Assembly: GCA_002315885.1 (NCBI GenBank)
Contig: DCIO01000068.1
Location: 1 to 6,426 of the forward strand
DNA from: Lentisphaeria bacterium UBA1724
GTDB lineage: Bacteria > Verrucomicrobiota > Lentisphaeria > Oligosphaerales > Oligosphaeraceae
Length of the DNA stretch: 6,426 bases
Direction: 5' to 3'
Shown here piece by piece: positions 4,343 to 6,426 of this stretch. The notes beneath the pieces were generated by a model that worked only from the letters and a program-made list of their open reading frames with translations, ran no database searches and was not told the DNA's origin. The first letter of the stretch is position 1. Every line of letters begins with the position of its first letter. A program made the position numbers and the translations under genes.

Positions 4343-6364
4343 ATGAAAAGCTTCCTCCTAGCCATTTTTGCAACCTTATCGCTTGTCTGTTTTTCCCAGA
4401 ACAACCTGATTCAGGACGGCGATTTTGAGAATGGCATCGGTGCGTGGTCGAGCTATGAATTCAGTGATGCTCAATGGGGATATGGCTTCAATGGGAATTC
4501 CGGCCTGAGGATTTCCCGCCAGGACGGTGATGCCTACGGGGTCAATGCCTACCCCATCGCCTTGATACCCAACACCGCCTACATCATGAGGGCACAGGTT
4601 CGTGCGGAAAATGTCCAGCACGGCACCGCGTGCATGGCGATTGAATTCCATGACGCGAAGGGGAACTGGCTTCCCCAGAGCATATACCGTCCTGGTCCGC
4701 AGGGCACCCAGGATTGGGCAACCATGGAACACAAGTTCTTTGCGCCAGACATTCCTGGTGCGACGGCATCCCTCCTTGTCTATCTGTCGAAAGGAGGGAC
4801 GGGGAATGTCTATTTTGACAATGTCACGCTAACTCCTCTAGACCTCCCTCCGGAAATCCAGATGGTCTTTCCCACCCAGGGACAATTCGACGTCCAGGGA
4901 GCGCTCATCCGTTTTGCCATCGCCAAATTGGGAAACAGCCAGGGGGACAAGGCATTCGAGGGCATGACTGCGAGAATTTCCTTCAGCCACCAGGGGAGGC
5001 AATTTTTCCAGGGGACCGTCCCTGTCGTCGGCCATCTGGCGGAGGTCCATTTAGAGCATCCCCCCGTTGGCGAAATCTCCATCCGTGGGGAATTGCTGGA
5101 TGCAAGTGGGGAGTTTCTCTCCCACAGTGAAACCACTCTCAACGCCGTTGAAAATGCGATGGCGTGCGCCCCCAGAGGGGGATGCTCCATTGACGAATAT
5201 GGTCGCGCGCTGGTGGATGGAAAGCCCTTCCTCCCCATCGGACTATTCCTGGACACAACAAACAAGGATGACGACTTGGAGCTGATCTACGATTCCGACT
5301 TTAACTGCATCATGGCATACGGCAGTCCCCGCATGCAGCTCCCAGGCAGCAAAACCACTGGCATCCCTGGTATTGTGGAGACGCTGGACGCACTGGATGC
5401 CCATGGTCTCAAGGCCATTTTCTGCCTGAAGGACCTCTTCGATCTTCCACGATACAAGGGCATGATGGATTGGATTGCCAAAAACATCGGTCCTGGGAAT
5501 GGCGATGAACAGGTCACGAAGCTGGTAACCGCCTTGCGGAAGCACCCTGCTCTACTGGCCTGGTATGACAATGACGAGGTTCCCCTGGCAGAACGCCCCC
5601 TGGTCGCCGCACGCCGTCAACTCATAAACCGCCTGGATCCCTATCACCCCACCTGGGGTGTCCAAGACAACGCCATGGAGGCGTCTTTCCATGGTTCGAC
5701 CTGCGATGTCATGGGCATCGATCCCTACCCCGTGAGGACAAAGGAAATCTCCGACCAGGAACGCACCATGGAATTGGTGGAAGCGGCCAGGGCTTCTGGT
5801 CAATCCTGCTGGGCAGTCCCGCAGGCATTCAACTGGGGAGTCTACCCCTACCAGGGAAGAATCCCCGAGAATTTTGACGCTTGGAAGAAACCCACCTTGG
5901 AACAGATGCGCGGAATCATCCTGATGGAGATGATTTACGGCATTCGGGGCTTCGTCTTCTATTCCTTCTTTGACCTGAAAGTCTATTCCATCAAGCGTGA
6001 TGGCTTCAACGGAGCCGACTACGCGACACGGGAGGAGTTCCTGAAAGATTGGAAAGAAGTCAAGACGCTGGCCACCATGCTGAAAGAACTCTCCCCATGG
6101 ATCCTTTCCAAAACGGGCCCACAACGCACCGAGCTACAGGTCCAGGCAGGAAAGGCATGCGCCGCATTTTTCCGAAATGACAAAGAGGACACCCCCATCG
6201 TTGTGGTCGCCAACGTGGGCCCCGATGACCTGAATGCCACCCTGTCTCTTCCTAAGGACTTCCCCCCCATGAAAGCACAATACGGCCATGCTACCGAAAT
6301 CGAACCAGGCCTCTGGCAATTCCATGGGAACGACTGCTGGGGCGAAGTCCTTCTGCCTCGGTAA
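4343..6364 (+). CDS. Exported multidomain glycoside-hydrolase-like protein (CBM4/9-like + TIM barrel)
   Basis: The 673-residue protein starts with a signal peptide (MKSFLLAIFATLSLVCFSQ), so it should be exported. Residues about 21-165 resemble a CBM4/9 carbohydrate-binding domain: NLIQDGDFENGIGAW near the start and GNVYFDNVTLTPL at the end. A beta-sandwich linker (about 170-272) follows, then a TIM-barrel-like region (about 287-590), opening DEYGRALVDGKPFLPIG, and a C-terminal beta domain (about 595-673). In the barrel AWYDNDEVP (406-414) fits the strand-4 acid/base position of clan GH-A enzymes, with E412 as candidate. GIDPYP, WAVPQAFNW (490-498) and RGFVFYSFFD (535-544) fit later strands. 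No clear glutamate nucleophile is seen around WAVPQAF. The substrate cannot be read. ATG 4343 is preferred because AGGAA (4328-4332) precedes it by 10 nt; an in-frame ATG at 4322 lacks a ribosome site and would add 7 residues. No polysaccharide-utilisation partner genes are in view. Confidence 0.88.
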   Translation: MKSFLLAIFATLSLVCFSQNNLIQDGDFENGIGAWSSYEFSDAQWGYGFNGNSGLRISRQDGDAYGVNAYPIALIPNTAYIMRAQVRAENVQHGTACMAIEFHDAKGNWLPQSIYRPGPQGTQDWATMEHKFFAPDIPGATASLLVYLSKGGTGNVYFDNVTLTPLDLPPEIQMVFPTQGQFDVQGALIRFAIAKLGNSQGDKAFEGMTARISFSHQGRQFFQGTVPVVGHLAEVHLEHPPVGEISIRGELLDASGEFLSHSETTLNAVENAMACAPRGGCSIDEYGRALVDGKPFLPIGLFLDTTNKDDDLELIYDSDFNCIMAYGSPRMQLPGSKTTGIPGIVETLDALDAHGLKAIFCLKDLFDLPRYKGMMDWIAKNIGPGNGDEQVTKLVTALRKHPALLAWYDNDEVPLAERPLVAARRQLINRLDPYHPTWGVQDNAMEASFHGSTCDVMGIDPYPVRTKEISDQERTMELVEAARASGQSCWAVPQAFNWGVYPYQGRIPENFDAWKKPTLEQMRGIILMEMIYGIRGFVFYSFFDLKVYSIKRDGFNGADYATREEFLKDWKEVKTLATMLKELSPWILSKTGPQRTELQVQAGKACAAFFRNDKEDTPIVVVANVGPDDLNATLSLPKDFPPMKAQYGHATEIEPGLWQFHGNDCWGEVLLPR

Positions 6365-6377
6365 CCTACCTCGCCCA

Positions 6378-6426
6378 TGCGACGGCGGGGACGCCGTCGG
6401 CACACCCTTGCGACGGCGGGGACGCC
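6378..6426. repeat. GC-rich 31-bp-period hairpin repeat, cut by window end
   Basis: An 18-nt sequence (TGCGACGGCGGGGACGCC) occurs at 6378-6395 and again at 6409-6426, exactly 31 bp apart. The first full copy forms a perfect 8-bp stem, CGACGGCG (6380-6387) with CGCCGTCG (6392-6399), closing a GGGA loop; the second copy is cut off by the window. It begins 14 nt after the stop codon of the preceding gene. Without a T run it is not a classical intrinsic terminator, though the hairpin may stabilise the mRNA end. More copies probably continue to the right. Confidence 0.75.

Noticed and set aside
5552..6124. 190-residue open frame on the - strand inside the secreted-protein gene
   Set aside because: It lies opposite the TIM-barrel part of a gene with clear domain structure; no motif or start signal supports it.

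Overview
The window (6426 bp) carries four convincing protein genes and several non-coding elements. The rtc operon, the secreted TIM-barrel protein, the GC-rich hairpin repeat at the right end and the palindromic intergenic repeat cluster together suggest a Gram-negative bacterium, perhaps of the PVC group (Lentisphaerota/Kiritimatiellota-like). That placement is an impression from style and protein type, not a proven assignment.

Left third (1-2461, + strand): a two-gene RNA-repair operon, rtcA (RNA 3'-phosphate cyclase) followed by rtcB (3'-phosphate/5'-OH RNA ligase). The reading frames overlap by ATGA. About 50 nt before rtcA is a sequence matching the sigma-54 (RpoN) promoter consensus in every core position (TGGCACG-N4-TTGCT). 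This suggests the operon is silent until switched on by an enhancer-binding activator such as RtcR, as known for E. coli rtcBA. No such activator lies in the window. An imperfect palindrome overlaps the -24 element, and an AT-rich palindrome with a repeated 8-mer lies further upstream as a candidate activator site.

Middle (2462-3893): a 196-nt spacer after rtcB can fold into a long interrupted stem-loop (2468-2542) and holds a clean 8-bp hairpin (2621-2643), a plausible terminator for the next gene. That gene, on the - strand, encodes a 411-residue AAA_14/DUF4143 ATPase with intact Walker motifs and a PD-(D/E)xK-like C-terminus. It is visibly AT-richer than its neighbours, suggesting separate ancestry.

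Right half (3894-6426): a roughly 450-nt spacer contains a cluster of degenerate palindromic repeats, with three copies of one module in alternating orientation. It leads into a gene for an exported protein of about 673 residues: signal peptide, CBM4/9-like carbohydrate-binding domain, beta-sandwich, glycoside-hydrolase-like TIM barrel and C-terminal beta domain. After its stop codon a 31-bp-period GC-rich hairpin repeat begins and runs off the window edge.

The rtc operon, the ATPase and the secreted protein show no obvious functional link. The most interesting signals are the sigma-54 control of rtcAB, the foldable spacer behind rtcB and the two repeat families.
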